The notes beneath the pieces are model-generated. The model searched no databases. It was not told where the DNA came from and was given only the letters and a program-made list of their open reading frames with translations. From Actinomycetota bacterium (GTDB lineage: Bacteria; Actinomycetota; Geothermincolia; Geothermincolales; RBG-13-55-18), in contig JACIXC010000009.1 in the NCBI GenBank assembly GCA_014360655.1, positions 1 through 64,000 on the forward strand: a DNA stretch of 64,000 nucleotides, written 5' to 3'. Made by a program: the position numbers and the translations under genes. Shown here one piece after another: positions 17,865 to 26,903 of this stretch; within the stretch, counting starts at the first letter, position 1; every line of letters begins with the position of its first letter.

Positions 17865-18734
17865 TCAGCAGGCCTGGGTCGCCCGGTGGAGGTGCAGGCG
17901 GCGAAGGCGGTCGTAAAGGCGGGCCACGGCCACCCCTGACGAGGAGGCCAGCCGCGGGAAGAAACGCCGGTAGAGGTACATGAGGCGGGAGGGAAAGCCG
18001 GGGATGACCAGGAAGCGCCCTTTCTCCACCCCTTTCAGGGTGCGTGCGGCTATCTTCTCCGGGCTGCTGCTGAAGAGCTCCAGGAGGCGGGAGACGAACC
18101 GCCACCCTCGGAACCGTATGGGGAGGTCTTTCACGGGATGCGCCCGGGACATGGGCGTGTTCACATAGCCGGGGCAGACCAGGGTCACCCCTATGCCCTG
18201 TGACTTGAGGTCGTAGTATAAGACCTCGCTCATGCCGGTGACCGCGAACTTGCTGGCGCAGTAAGCGGAGAGCCCCGGCATGGGCACCAGCCCGTCGATG
18301 GACCCGATGTTCACGATGTGACCGGCGCCCCTTTCGAGCAGGTCGGGGAGGAAGGTCTCGACCACGTTCACCGTGCCCATGAGGTTGACGCCGATGATGC
18401 GGTTCCACTCCTCGAGGTCGGTGGCGGAAGCGTGGGCCACAAGGGTGACGCCGGCGCAGTTTATCAGCATGTCGGGCACCAGGCCCTTTGCCCGCAACTG
18501 CTCCCGCAGGCCTTTCACGGCGGCTGACCCGGTGACATCCACCTCGAAGCCTTGGACCTGGAGGCCTTGCGCGCGCAGCTCGCGCAGCGCACCTTGCAGG
18601 GCGTCGGGATCCCTGTCCACCAGCAGCGGTACCGTTCCCCTGGCGGCAAGCGCGCGGGCGATGGCCAGCCCGATGCCGCTGGCCCCACCGGTTACCAGTG
18701 CCAGTTTCCCGTCCCACTCGTACTCGTTGCCCAT
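17865..18734 (-). CDS. SDR family NAD(P)-dependent oxidoreductase
   Basis: A 289-residue classical SDR with TGGASGIG near residue 16, NCAG, and the YxxxK pair Tyr158 and Lys162 (YCASK). The C-terminal 60 residues contain aromatic and arginine-rich helices (PSRLMYLYRRFFPRL), as in SDRs acting on lipophilic substrates. GGGAGAGGACATC precedes the ATG at 18734. The real promoter is about 190 bases upstream at 18921-18949, leaving a long leader. Substrate unknown. Confidence 0.87.
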   Translation of the reverse strand: MGNEYEWDGKLALVTGGASGIGLAIARALAARGTVPLLVDRDPDALQGALRELRAQGLQVQGFEVDVTGSAAVKGLREQLRAKGLVPDMLINCAGVTLVAHASATDLEEWNRIIGVNLMGTVNVVETFLPDLLERGAGHIVNIGSIDGLVPMPGLSAYCASKFAVTGMSEVLYYDLKSQGIGVTLVCPGYVNTPMSRAHPVKDLPIRFRGWRFVSRLLELFSSSPEKIAARTLKGVEKGRFLVIPGFPSRLMYLYRRFFPRLASSSGVAVARLYDRLRRLHLHRATQAC

Positions 18735-18920
18735 GATGTCCTCTCCCTCTTGCTCGACGCCGAGATTCCGTCTTCCGCCGACGGCGCCATGCGAACCGCT
18801 TGGTTTTCCATCCGTAGCGAGCACGTGCGCGGGCGTGCTTTCCCTTCCGCCTGTAGGCCGTAGGGGCGTTCTCGCGGGGTTCGCCCTCGCTAGCGGACGG
18901 ACCCCTAGCTCGCCATGCAA

Positions 18921-18957
18921 AGTATAATTGAAAATAGAAAAGTTTGCAAGATGCAAA
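18921..18957 (-). promoter_or_regulatory. Sigma-A-type promoter with overlapping palindrome
   Basis: On the minus strand TTGCAA (18949-18944), a 17-base spacer and TATACT (18926-18921) make a good promoter for the SDR gene. The perfect inverted repeat TTTGCA-AGA-TGCAAA at 18943-18957 covers the -35 box and looks like a repressor site. Confidence 0.65.
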
Positions 18958-18967
18958 TATTATAAAA

Positions 18968-19136
18968 GGGGTCACATCTTCGATCTTCGGGTCGGTTACG
19001 CTTTTCGCCCGATTTACCCTATAACCCTATTCCTCCCGCCATCGCCCCGCAATGACGGGGGGGGGTTCAGCTTGTTGTTGTTTAACCCAGTTTAACCTGG
19101 TTCGGCGTCGCGGCCGAATACCGAAGATGTGACCCC
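18968..19136. mobile_element. 169-base element with 23-base imperfect inverted ends
   Basis: GGGGTCACATCTTCG at the left (18968) and CGAAGATGTGACCCC at the right (ending 19136) bracket a non-coding segment. The full 23-base ends differ at three positions. Ends of this kind often flank REP-associated (Y1) transposase genes; no transposase is present here, so this may be a MITE or solo remnant. Inside are the near-repeats TTTAACCCAG and TTTAACCTGG. Confidence 0.5.
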
Positions 19137-19164
19137 ATCAGGACCCCATCAGCGCCATCAGCGA

Positions 19165-20181
19165 TTACTGGATCTTCACCACCGCGCGGCCCTTGGACTG
19201 CTTGGCGAGGAGAAGCTTTATCCTTTCCTCGACCTCCTCCAGGGTTATCTCGGAAGAGAGCTCCTCCAGGTTGTCGAGCTTCCAGTCGCCCGCCAGCTTT
19301 TCCCACACCTTGAGGCGCAGGTCCATGGGGCATTCCACCGAGTCCACCCCCAGCAGGCTCACGCCGCGCAGGATGAAGGGATAGACGTTGAGGTTCAGCT
19401 CGTGCCCGGCGGCGTTACCGCAGGTGGTCACCACCCCGCCGTAGGCGGCGGACTTCACCACCGTGGCCAGGACGTTGCCGCCCACGGTGTCCACGGCGCC
19501 CGGCCAGATCCCCTTCAGCAGGAGCTTCCCCGAGGTGTCGTCCACCTCGGAGGCGGGGATGACGCGCGCGGCGCCCAGCTCCAGGAGTTTCTTCTCGTAG
19601 TCCGCGAACTCCGCCTCGTCCAGGAGGCCGGCGGCCGCCACCACGTTGTAGCCCAGCTTGGCCAGGATGCGCATGGCGAGGCTCCCCACGCCGCCGGTGG
19701 CGCCGGTCACCAGCACCTCGCCCACCTCCGGCTTTACTCCCGCCTCGGTGAGCTTCCACACGGAGAGGGCGGCCGTGAAACCCGCCGTCCCGTAGATCAT
19801 GGACTCCCGCAGCGTCAGGCCCTGCGGCAGCTTCACCACCCAGGAGGCGGGGACGCGTATGTACTCGGCAAGCCCGCCCGAGGTGTTCATGCCCAGGTCA
19901 TATCCGGTGACCAGCACCTCGTCCCCCGGACCGAAGTCGGGACTGGCACTTTCTTCCACCACGCCCGCCGCGTCGATGCCCGGCGTGTGAGGGTAGTTCC
20001 TGGTGACCCCGCGGTTGCCGTTGGCGGACAGGGCGTCCTTGTAATTCACCGAACTGTAGTGGACCCGGATGAGGACGTCTCCCGCGGGCAGTTCGTCGAT
20101 GTCCTTCTCCTCCAGGCTGCGCGTGAAAACCCCGTCCTCTCCCTCGCGCACCACCAGCGCCTTGAAAGACCTGCTTCCCAT
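19165..20181 (-). CDS. YhdH/AcuI-type NADPH quinone/acrylyl-CoA reductase
   Basis: A 338-residue zinc-independent medium-chain reductase. FKALVV at the N terminus, VHYSSVNYKDALSANG, PGIDAAGVV, and the nucleotide-binding TGATGGVGSLAMRILAKLGY are typical of the YhdH/AcuI branch, which reduces acrylyl-CoA or related enoyl compounds with NADPH. Zinc-ligand cysteines are absent. GGAGGG precedes the ATG at 20181; the frame upstream is unlikely to be translated. It stands alone. Reaction by family only. Confidence 0.85.
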   Translation of the reverse strand: MGSRSFKALVVREGEDGVFTRSLEEKDIDELPAGDVLIRVHYSSVNYKDALSANGNRGVTRNYPHTPGIDAAGVVEESASPDFGPGDEVLVTGYDLGMNTSGGLAEYIRVPASWVVKLPQGLTLRESMIYGTAGFTAALSVWKLTEAGVKPEVGEVLVTGATGGVGSLAMRILAKLGYNVVAAAGLLDEAEFADYEKKLLELGAARVIPASEVDDTSGKLLLKGIWPGAVDTVGGNVLATVVKSAAYGGVVTTCGNAAGHELNLNVYPFILRGVSLLGVDSVECPMDLRLKVWEKLAGDWKLDNLEELSSEITLEEVEERIKLLLAKQSKGRAVVKIQ

Positions 20182-20734
20182 CTCAACCCTCCGTTCCGCG
20201 TCATATGGTATTATCTGGTATCGGGCCGTACCGCCACGCCTTGCTCCCGCGGCTCGCCGGTCGTGCCCTTCCGTCCGAAAGCCATAAACATTATCCATCA
20301 ACGCCCCGCGGTGGTCAAAACCACCGGCATGCCCCGCATCCGGATGCTTGCGTGGCGGCCAGGGGTGGGTTCCTCCCCGGGGCGGGTTTCTCTTGAGACG
20401 GGGTTACCAGAACGACCGAAAAGACCCGAAAGACAGTGGCGCCCAGAAATACCGGGGATGTCATCCGGTATATGCGGGGAAGCCGTTCCGTGTTCCCGCG
20501 GGGAGTTTCCGCGGTCGGGCGCCAGGCGGGGATCGTCCGCTTCCCGGCGATGCCCGAGCAGGCGGCGCGGGAGATGCCGTCATCGCCTTGCCCGTCCTTG
20601 CGCTCCAACTATAAAGGGAGGTGGCTCGGGTGAAGGAAGATGCCGGAGATCACCTTCAGGGTTGAGAGCAGGAGATACCTCGCTTTCCATGGCGCCCCGC
20701 TCCTTTATTCCATGATGCGGAAAGGCCATGAAAA
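20182..20734. other. Intergenic region, no gene seen
   Basis: About 550 bases between divergent genes. ATACCGG..CCGGTAT (arms at 20449-20455 and 20465-20471) is a possible operator or small hairpin. Other reading frames have no ribosome site and low-complexity composition. The promoter of the downstream operon begins at 20735. Confidence 0.5.
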
Positions 20735-20764
20735 TTGACATTGGCCCGTTTCCCCACATATGAT
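20735..20764 (+). promoter_or_regulatory. Consensus promoter of the GlpA-like operon
   Basis: TTGACA (20735-20740), an 18-base spacer and TATGAT (20759-20764) lie 36 bases before the ATG of the FAD oxidoreductase. The ribosome site GGGAGGGAGG follows at 20790-20800. Confidence 0.75.
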
Positions 20765-20800
20765 AACCGCGTGGATGGCCATGCCTGAAGGGGAGGGAGG

Positions 20801-22282
20801 ATGTCCTACACGGAGACGGAGGTGCTCATCGTCGGGGCGGGCATCCTGGGGGCGGCTACCGCTCGCGAGCTCTCAAAGTATCGCGTGGATGTCACCCTGG
20901 TGGAGAAGAACGTCGACGTGGGGTGGGGGATAACCAAGGCCAACGTGGGCGTGGTCAACCAGGGCAAGGATACGCTCGAGTTCCGGCCCGAATACCACCG
21001 CAGCCATCTCCTCTGGCGTTCGCTTTCCATGATGGAGTCCCTGTGCGCGGAGCTCGACGTCCCCTTCCGCAAGGTGGGGGGCTGGGAGATGTGCTGGGAC
21101 ATGGAGATGAAGGGGAAGCTGGACAAGCTGGCCCGGCGCACGGAGAGCCTGGGGCTGGGGAAGGACCGCTTCTACTGGTACCCCGAACTCAAGGAGATGG
21201 AGCCCAACGTCTCCCCGAGAATCCTGGGAGGCCTTCACGACCCGGACATCGCGGTGGTCAACCCCGTTTACCTCACCCAGGCACTGGTGGAGAACGCCTG
21301 CCGCAACGGGGTCCACCTCATGCTGGACACCGAGGTGCTGGACATCAGGCCCGGACACCACTACTTCGAGGTGACCACCACGCGCGGAGATTTCCGGGCT
21401 CGCTACGTCGTCAACGCCGCCGGCGAGAGGGTGGACAAGGTCGCCGCCATGGTCGACGCGGACGATTTCGTGCTCTTCCCCGTCAAGGGTTACGTGGGCG
21501 TGCTGGACCGCCGCTGCGAGGGGCTGGTGAACGGCCTGGTAAGCGTGCTCCCCGAGGAGCCGGGAGACATGAACATCGTGGTCCCCACCGTGGAGGGAAA
21601 CCTGCTCTTCGGTATCCAGCTGCAGATCAACCGCCGGGGTGACCATTCCACCACGGAGAGGATGGCCCGCAGGGCGCTGGAGAACGCGCGGCGGCTGGTC
21701 CCAGACATCTCGGAAAGCGACGTGATCAACGCCTTCTGCGGTTTCCTCATGCTCCGCAACTACGAGATCGGCTGGCACGAGTGCGAGGTGGGGATGTCCC
21801 GCCGCGTCCCACGCTTCATAAACATGACCATCGGGTATCCCGGGGTGAGCGCGAGCCCCGGGGCGGCGGCGGAGGTGGTCGAGATCCTGCAAAAGGACGG
21901 CCTCAAGCTGGAGCCCAACCCCAAGTTCGACCCTCACCGCAGGGGAATACCGGATTTCAGCCGCCTCTCGGACAGGGAGCGCCGGGAGCTCATCCGCAGG
22001 GATCCCCGCTACGGGCACGTGGTATGCCGCTGCGAGACGGTCACCGAGGGGGAGATATTGGAGGCGATACGCAGGGGAGCCACCACCCTGGACGGGGTCA
22101 AGCACCGCGTGCGCGCGGGGATGGGCAGGTGCCAGGGCGGGTTCTGCGGCCCCCGGGTCACGCGCATCCTGGCGCGCGAGCTCGGCATCCCGGAAAGCGA
22201 GGTGACCAAGAAGGGCGGGGACTCCACCCACCTCTCCCTCCGGGTCAAGGAGATCCTCGAGAAGGGACGGGACGATGGCTGA
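20801..22282 (+). CDS. FAD-dependent oxidoreductase with BFD-like [2Fe-2S] domain (GlpA-like)
   Basis: A 493-residue flavoprotein related to anaerobic glycerol-3-phosphate dehydrogenase subunit A. VLIVGAGILGAATARELS at residues 5-22 is the FAD-binding Rossmann motif and FCGFLMLRNYE lies in the DAO domain. The C-terminal segment VVCRCETVTEGEIL..CQGGFCGPRV is a BFD-type [2Fe-2S] domain with four cysteines. It is the first gene of a four-gene operon and overlaps the next gene by eight bases. The substrate may be glycerol-3-phosphate or another 2-hydroxy acid; a glycerol kinase lies 30 kb away at 54001. Confidence 0.85.
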   Translation: MSYTETEVLIVGAGILGAATARELSKYRVDVTLVEKNVDVGWGITKANVGVVNQGKDTLEFRPEYHRSHLLWRSLSMMESLCAELDVPFRKVGGWEMCWDMEMKGKLDKLARRTESLGLGKDRFYWYPELKEMEPNVSPRILGGLHDPDIAVVNPVYLTQALVENACRNGVHLMLDTEVLDIRPGHHYFEVTTTRGDFRARYVVNAAGERVDKVAAMVDADDFVLFPVKGYVGVLDRRCEGLVNGLVSVLPEEPGDMNIVVPTVEGNLLFGIQLQINRRGDHSTTERMARRALENARRLVPDISESDVINAFCGFLMLRNYEIGWHECEVGMSRRVPRFINMTIGYPGVSASPGAAAEVVEILQKDGLKLEPNPKFDPHRRGIPDFSRLSDRERRELIRRDPRYGHVVCRCETVTEGEILEAIRRGATTLDGVKHRVRAGMGRCQGGFCGPRVTRILARELGIPESEVTKKGGDSTHLSLRVKEILEKGRDDG

Positions 22283-23528
22283 GAAGATCGACGTCGCGGT
22301 CATCGGCGCCGGGCCCGCAGGGCTGGCGGCGGCCATCGCCGCCCGGGAGCAGGGGGCGGAAAAGGTGGTGATCATCGAGAGGTCGGAAAGGCTGGGGGGC
22401 CTGCTCCCCCAGTGCATCCACAACGGGTTCGGCCTTCTTTACTTCGGCGAGGACATGACGGGGCCCGAATACGAGAGGGTTTTCATCCGGCGGGCGGAGA
22501 AGGCGGGCGTGGAGGCCAGGCTGGAGACGATGGTGCTGGACATCACGGCCGGGCGGGAGATCACGGCCGCGAGCAGCCGCCACGGCTACACGAAGTTCAA
22601 GGCGGGCGCTGTGGTGCTGGCCATGGGATGCCGCGAGAAGGCCAGGGGAGCCCTGGGCATCCCCGGCGGCAGGCCTTCCGGCGTGATGACCGCCGGGACC
22701 TGCCAGCGCTACGTGAACATCGACGGTTATATCCCGGGCAGGAGGTTCGTCATCCTGGGCTCGGGCGACATAGGGATGATCATGGCCCGCCGCCTCACCC
22801 TGGAGGGCGCCCGGGTGGAGGCGGTGGTGGAGATCATGCCCTGGTCGGGCGGGCTCATCCGCAACGAGGTGCAGTGCCTGCACGACTTCGGGATACCGCT
22901 GCTCCTGGAGCACACGGTCACCTTCGTGCACGGCGAGAGCAGGATAAGCGGGGTCACCGTCGCCCGGGTGGACGCGGAGAGGCGGCCCGTGCGGGGCACG
23001 GAAAGGTTCATACCCTGCGATTGCCTGCTCCTCTCCGCGGGGCTTATCCCGGAGAACGAGCTTTCCCTGAAGGCCGGCGTGGAGCTCGACCCGGTCACCG
23101 GGGGCCCGGTGGTGGACGAGAACCGCCAGACCAGGGCTCCCGGCATCTTCGCCGGCGGGAACGTGGTGCAGGTGCACGACCTGGTGGACTGGGTGAGCTG
23201 GGAGGCCGAGGCCGCCGGACGCGCCGCCGCCCGTTTCGCAGATAAGGGAAAGCTGCCCTTCGCGGGGAAGATCAGGGTGAGCGCGGGGGAAAACGTGAAG
23301 TACGTGGTGCCGCAGTACATTTCCGGGAAGGAGGACGTGACCCTGCACCTGCGCGTTGCGCGGCCGGGCCGCAAGGCGTCGCTGAGGCTCGGCGGCAAAG
23401 CCTGGAAGCGTTTCCGCTCCGTGCGGCCCAGCGAGATGATCATAGAAGAGGTGCCGTATGGTAAAATATCCCAGTTAATCCGCGACGGGGAGCTGCGCGT
23501 GGACTGTGATATCGGGGAGGAGGCCTGA
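22275..23528 (+). CDS. NAD(P)/FAD-dependent oxidoreductase (second flavoprotein subunit)
   Basis: A 417-residue protein with two dinucleotide-binding motifs, AVIGAGPAGLAAAIAA at the N terminus and FVILGSGDIGMIMARRL near residue 158. The CREKARG and TAGTCQRYVN segments are typical of the HcnB/GlpA-type flavoproteins paired with DUF1667 proteins. It overlaps the upstream gene and ends one base before the DUF1667 gene, so translation is coupled. It probably passes electrons between the dehydrogenase flavin and a nicotinamide or iron-sulfur partner (inference). Confidence 0.85.
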   Translation: MAEKIDVAVIGAGPAGLAAAIAAREQGAEKVVIIERSERLGGLLPQCIHNGFGLLYFGEDMTGPEYERVFIRRAEKAGVEARLETMVLDITAGREITAASSRHGYTKFKAGAVVLAMGCREKARGALGIPGGRPSGVMTAGTCQRYVNIDGYIPGRRFVILGSGDIGMIMARRLTLEGARVEAVVEIMPWSGGLIRNEVQCLHDFGIPLLLEHTVTFVHGESRISGVTVARVDAERRPVRGTERFIPCDCLLLSAGLIPENELSLKAGVELDPVTGGPVVDENRQTRAPGIFAGGNVVQVHDLVDWVSWEAEAAGRAAARFADKGKLPFAGKIRVSAGENVKYVVPQYISGKEDVTLHLRVARPGRKASLRLGGKAWKRFRSVRPSEMIIEEVPYGKISQLIRDGELRVDCDIGEEA

Positions 23529-23897
23529 ATGGCCGCGAGCGAGACGGTGATCTGCATCGGTTGCCCCCTCGGCTGCCGCGTGACCGTGGTCCTGGATAAG
23601 AAGGGAGGCGTCACGCGCATCAAGGGAGCGCAGTGCAGGCAGGGCGAGAGGTACGTGCTCAAGGAACTGAGGGAGCCGGTGCGCACCCTGACCACCACCG
23701 TGCGTACTGTGGACGAGGGCTTCCCGCTGCTTCCGGTGCGCACCTCGCGCCCCGTGCTCAAGACCCTCATGGCCGATATCATGCGCGAGACGGCGAGGCT
23801 GCGGGTGAAGCCCCCCGTGCGCTGCGGGAAGGTGATCGTCTCCGACGTGGCGGGCAGCGGCGCGGACCTGGTGGCCACGACGGACTGGAAGGGCTAG
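23529..23897 (+). CDS. DUF1667 domain protein
   Basis: A 122-residue protein with an N-terminal cysteine motif, CIGCPLGC, plus a later cysteine in GAQCRQGERY and RCGK near the end. This is the DUF1667 family, routinely encoded after GlpA/GlpB-like flavoproteins and thought to be an iron-sulfur electron-transfer subunit. The ATG directly follows the upstream stop codon and uses the site GGGGAGGAGG. The conserved order supports one complex. Confidence 0.87.
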   Translation: MAASETVICIGCPLGCRVTVVLDKKGGVTRIKGAQCRQGERYVLKELREPVRTLTTTVRTVDEGFPLLPVRTSRPVLKTLMADIMRETARLRVKPPVRCGKVIVSDVAGSGADLVATTDWKG

Positions 23898-24821
23898 GTG
23901 GAGGCAAGGGTGGAAGCGCCGGGCGGGAACGAGCTGAACGAGATAGACGTGGTGACCCTGGAGCTGGCGCGCCGCGGCCTGCGGGCGGCGGAGAGGGTGG
24001 CGGGCAAGCTCATCGGTTGGCCATGCAGCATCGTGGTGGTGGACAGGGCGGGAGCCGTCATAGCCGGGCACCGCATGGAGGGAGCCCCACCCGCCACCTT
24101 CGACATAGCGGTGGAAAAAGCGTGGACCGCGGCCACCTTCCTGGCGCCCACCCTCATGCTGGGGCGCATGACGGACCCCCGCACCGCCCTCGCCCCCCTT
24201 GACCAGCTGCCGCTGGGGCATCACGGCATGGGGTTGCAGTTCAAGCACAAGGGGAGGCTGACCACCATCATGGGGGGCATACCCATCCGGGACAAGGAGA
24301 TGAAGGTCATCGGCGGAGTGGGGACCAGCGGGACGCCTTCCGCCCAGGACGACAACACCGTCAGCCAGCGCTGCTGGTCCGCCATGTACGACGAGGAGGA
24401 CCCCCCTCCCAGTGAACTGGAAAGATATTCCAGGGTGGTGGAGGCGGCCCTGGCGGCGGCGGAGAGGTCGGGGTTGCTGGTGAGTGTTTGCCTCACGGAC
24501 CCCGAGGGCTGGCCGCGCGTCATCTACCGCATGGACGGGGCCCTCGTCCCCACCGCGGAGCTGGCCAGGGACAAGGCATGGACGGCGGCCGCCTTCCGCA
24601 TGCCCAGCGCCGAGGCCGCTTCCTTCGGGAGGAAAGACGTGCCGGGGTGGGGCATCCCCACCTCGGGATGGAACGAGAGGTTCTGCCCCGTGCCGGGGGG
24701 CATGCCCATACTGGATGGCGACGGACGTGCGCTGGGCGCGGTAGGCGTCGCCGGCGGCACCCCGGCACAGGATGTGCGCATCGCGCGCGAGGCGGTCAGG
24801 ACGGCCCTCTCCGCGTGGTGA
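23898..24821 (+). CDS. Tandem GlcG/HbpS-type (DUF336) protein
   Basis: A 307-residue protein made of two GlcG/HbpS-like domains. The first runs to about residue 160 (LELARRGLRAAERVAGK..GGIPIRD..VGTSGTPSAQDD) and the second covers the remainder (VVEAALAAAERSG..GGMPILDGDGRALGAVGVAGGTPAQD). GlcG/HbpS proteins bind heme or act as cofactor-binding accessory proteins; single-domain forms of about 140 residues are usual, so the fused pair is uncommon. The GTG start is immediately after the DUF1667 stop. A GTG at 23910 is a possible alternative. Confidence 0.82.
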   Translation: MEARVEAPGGNELNEIDVVTLELARRGLRAAERVAGKLIGWPCSIVVVDRAGAVIAGHRMEGAPPATFDIAVEKAWTAATFLAPTLMLGRMTDPRTALAPLDQLPLGHHGMGLQFKHKGRLTTIMGGIPIRDKEMKVIGGVGTSGTPSAQDDNTVSQRCWSAMYDEEDPPPSELERYSRVVEAALAAAERSGLLVSVCLTDPEGWPRVIYRMDGALVPTAELARDKAWTAAAFRMPSAEAASFGRKDVPGWGIPTSGWNERFCPVPGGMPILDGDGRALGAVGVAGGTPAQDVRIAREAVRTALSAW

Positions 24822-24943
24822 ACCCGCTGGCGTCATACGGCGTCAGCGCGAGAGCCCCCGCAAATATCATCCAGAGGAGCGGAGGGGCGAAGCGATCCCC
24901 TCCGCACTACATCGCCCCGGCCACGGAGTGACCCCTGGTTCCT

Positions 24944-26506
24944 CTACGCGGGAGACCTTTCCTGCTCCTGTGCCGCGAACCGCTTGCGCAGCTCCTCCTT
25001 CATGATTTTCCCCGTGAGGGTGCGGGTCACCTCTTCCACGAAGGAGATCTTCTTGGGTATCTTGTAGCGCGCCAGCTTCCCATCGCAGAAGGCCTCCATC
25101 TCCTCCATGGTGATGGGGTCGTTGGGGTCCTTCAGGAGGATTATGGCGTGGCCCACCTCGCCCCACTTCTCGTCCGGCATGCCGATGACGGCCACGTCCT
25201 GTATCTTCGGGTGCTCGCCAAGCACCTTCTCCACCTCGGCGGGGTAGATATTCTCGCCGCCGCTTATGATCATGTCCTTCTTGCGGTCCACCACGTAGAT
25301 GTAGCCGTCCTCGTCCACCGTGGCCAGGTCCCCGTAGTGGAACCACCCGTCCTTCATGGCCTCCGCCGTCTCCTCGGGCATGTTCCAGTAGCCCAGCATG
25401 ACGTAGGGGCCGCGCGTGCATATCTCGCCTATCTCCCCGGAGCCGGGGACCACCTCCGTCCCGTCCTCCTTGAGCACCTTCACCTCGGCGTGGGTCATGG
25501 GCAGCCCAGCGCTTCCCAGCTTCTCCATGCTGTGGCAGGCGAGGATGATGGAGGTCTCCGTGCACCCGAAGACCTGCACGATGTAGGGCGGGTTTATCTT
25601 GTCCCTTATCCTCTCCAGCAGCTCCCGGGAGGCCGGCGCGCCCCCGATGCCCACTCCCTTGAGGGAGCTCAGGTCATACTTGTCGAAGTCGGGCACGTCG
25701 AGCATCATCTGCAGCATGGTGGGAACAGCCCCGAAGTGGGTGACCCTGTATTCGTGGATGAGGCGCAGGGCGTCGTCGGGCGTGAAGAACTTGGGCACGA
25801 TGGCCGTTCCGCCGTTGTAGAGGGTGGGCACGCAGATGATGTTCAGCCCCCCGGAGTGGAAGAGGGGTATGGAGACCAGGGACACGGCGTCCAGGTTGAA
25901 CTGCAGCTCCAGGGAGTCGTTGAAGGTGTTCCAGAAGGTCTTGCGATGGGGGAGGACCGCTCCCTTGGGCCTTCCCGTGGTCCCCGAGGTGTACATGATG
26001 AGCTGGGGATCCTCCAGGTCCGGCGGGTCGGGTACCACGGGTTCCCCGTCTCCAAACCGGTTGATCCACTCCTCGTAGGGGAGGGCGAATTCGGGCACCG
26101 GCTCACCCACCGTGGCCAGGACCTCGATGGGCTTCTTGTACATCTGCAGCAGCTCGGCGATGACGGGATTGAACTCGAAGTGGAAGTACAGGGCCCTGGG
26201 TTCGGTGTCCTCGAAGATCTCGTTCAGCTCCCGCGCCGTGAGGCGGAAGTTCAGGGGGATGAAGATGAAGCCCGTCTTGGCGCAGGCGAAGTACACCTCC
26301 ATGAACTCGATGCAGTTGAAGAAGAGCGCGGCCACGCGGTCCCCCTTCTTCAGCCCCGCCTCGAGCAGGCCGTTGGCCACGCGGTTGACGCGCTGGTTGA
26401 GCTCCTTATAGGTAAGGCTCTTCTCCCCACTGATGAGGGCCGTCTTGTTCTCCAAGACGAAGTGCGTCGCCGCCTTCAGGGGCCATTTTCCGACGTTCAA
26501 TGGCAT
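24944..26506 (-). CDS. Acyl-CoA synthetase (long/medium-chain fatty acid CoA ligase-like)
   Basis: A 520-residue ANL ligase. YTSGTTGRPKGAV near residue 174, VFGCTETS near 312, WFHYGDLATVDEDGYIYVVDRKKDMIISGGENIYPAEVE and a C-terminal LTGKIMKEELRK lysine are all present. It resembles fatty-acyl-CoA synthetases of beta-oxidizing organisms. The site AGGAGGTGA lies six bases before the ATG at 26506. The promoter at 26689-26717 carries a perfect palindrome, suggesting control by an acyl-responsive repressor. It is a monocistronic unit convergent with the GlcG operon. Confidence 0.9.
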   Translation of the reverse strand: MPLNVGKWPLKAATHFVLENKTALISGEKSLTYKELNQRVNRVANGLLEAGLKKGDRVAALFFNCIEFMEVYFACAKTGFIFIPLNFRLTARELNEIFEDTEPRALYFHFEFNPVIAELLQMYKKPIEVLATVGEPVPEFALPYEEWINRFGDGEPVVPDPPDLEDPQLIMYTSGTTGRPKGAVLPHRKTFWNTFNDSLELQFNLDAVSLVSIPLFHSGGLNIICVPTLYNGGTAIVPKFFTPDDALRLIHEYRVTHFGAVPTMLQMMLDVPDFDKYDLSSLKGVGIGGAPASRELLERIRDKINPPYIVQVFGCTETSIILACHSMEKLGSAGLPMTHAEVKVLKEDGTEVVPGSGEIGEICTRGPYVMLGYWNMPEETAEAMKDGWFHYGDLATVDEDGYIYVVDRKKDMIISGGENIYPAEVEKVLGEHPKIQDVAVIGMPDEKWGEVGHAIILLKDPNDPITMEEMEAFCDGKLARYKIPKKISFVEEVTRTLTGKIMKEELRKRFAAQEQERSPA

Positions 26507-26688
26507 CGCTTTCACCTCCTGGGTTTCCGGAAACCACCCTTGCTCTCTTTTAAGGGGCCGACCAATGCGGAGTGGTGTGCTTGGTGCCGGAAACGTAGTG
26601 CTGCTGTGCCGGGAACGGACTGCAGCCGTGCAGCGTTGCATGGTGCCGTCAGTGGAACGCCATCCGCATCGACCGACCGATGGGTTAG

Positions 26689-26717
26689 ATTATAATGTAA
26701 AGTTTACATTAAGTAAA
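26689..26717 (-). promoter_or_regulatory. Promoter whose spacer is a perfect 19-base palindrome
   Basis: On the minus strand TTTACT (26717-26712), a 17-base spacer and TATAAT (26694-26689) drive the acyl-CoA synthetase. The palindrome TAATGTAAA-G-TTTACATTA spans 26693-26711, filling the spacer. Bound protein would block RNA polymerase, as FadR- or TetR-type repressors of fatty acid genes do (inference). Confidence 0.75.
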
Positions 26718-26903
26718 CATGCTTTTACATGGGAAAACGTTCAAGCATCCCCTTCCCGGAGACCGCGGGTGACGCAGCCTTCGCGAGACCACTCAAAACG
26801 GGCTCCCGGATGACCGATGTATGAAAAGCCGAGTACGGGAGCCCGTTGCCGGTTGCGTTTTCACGCAGCGGGGGAGCGAGGAGAGGAAGAAGGAGCCGTA
26901 ACG

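Noticed and set aside
17626-18975. A 449-codon frame antisense-like over the SDR
   Set aside because: Arginine/proline-rich shadow of the SDR frame; the SDR has all motifs.
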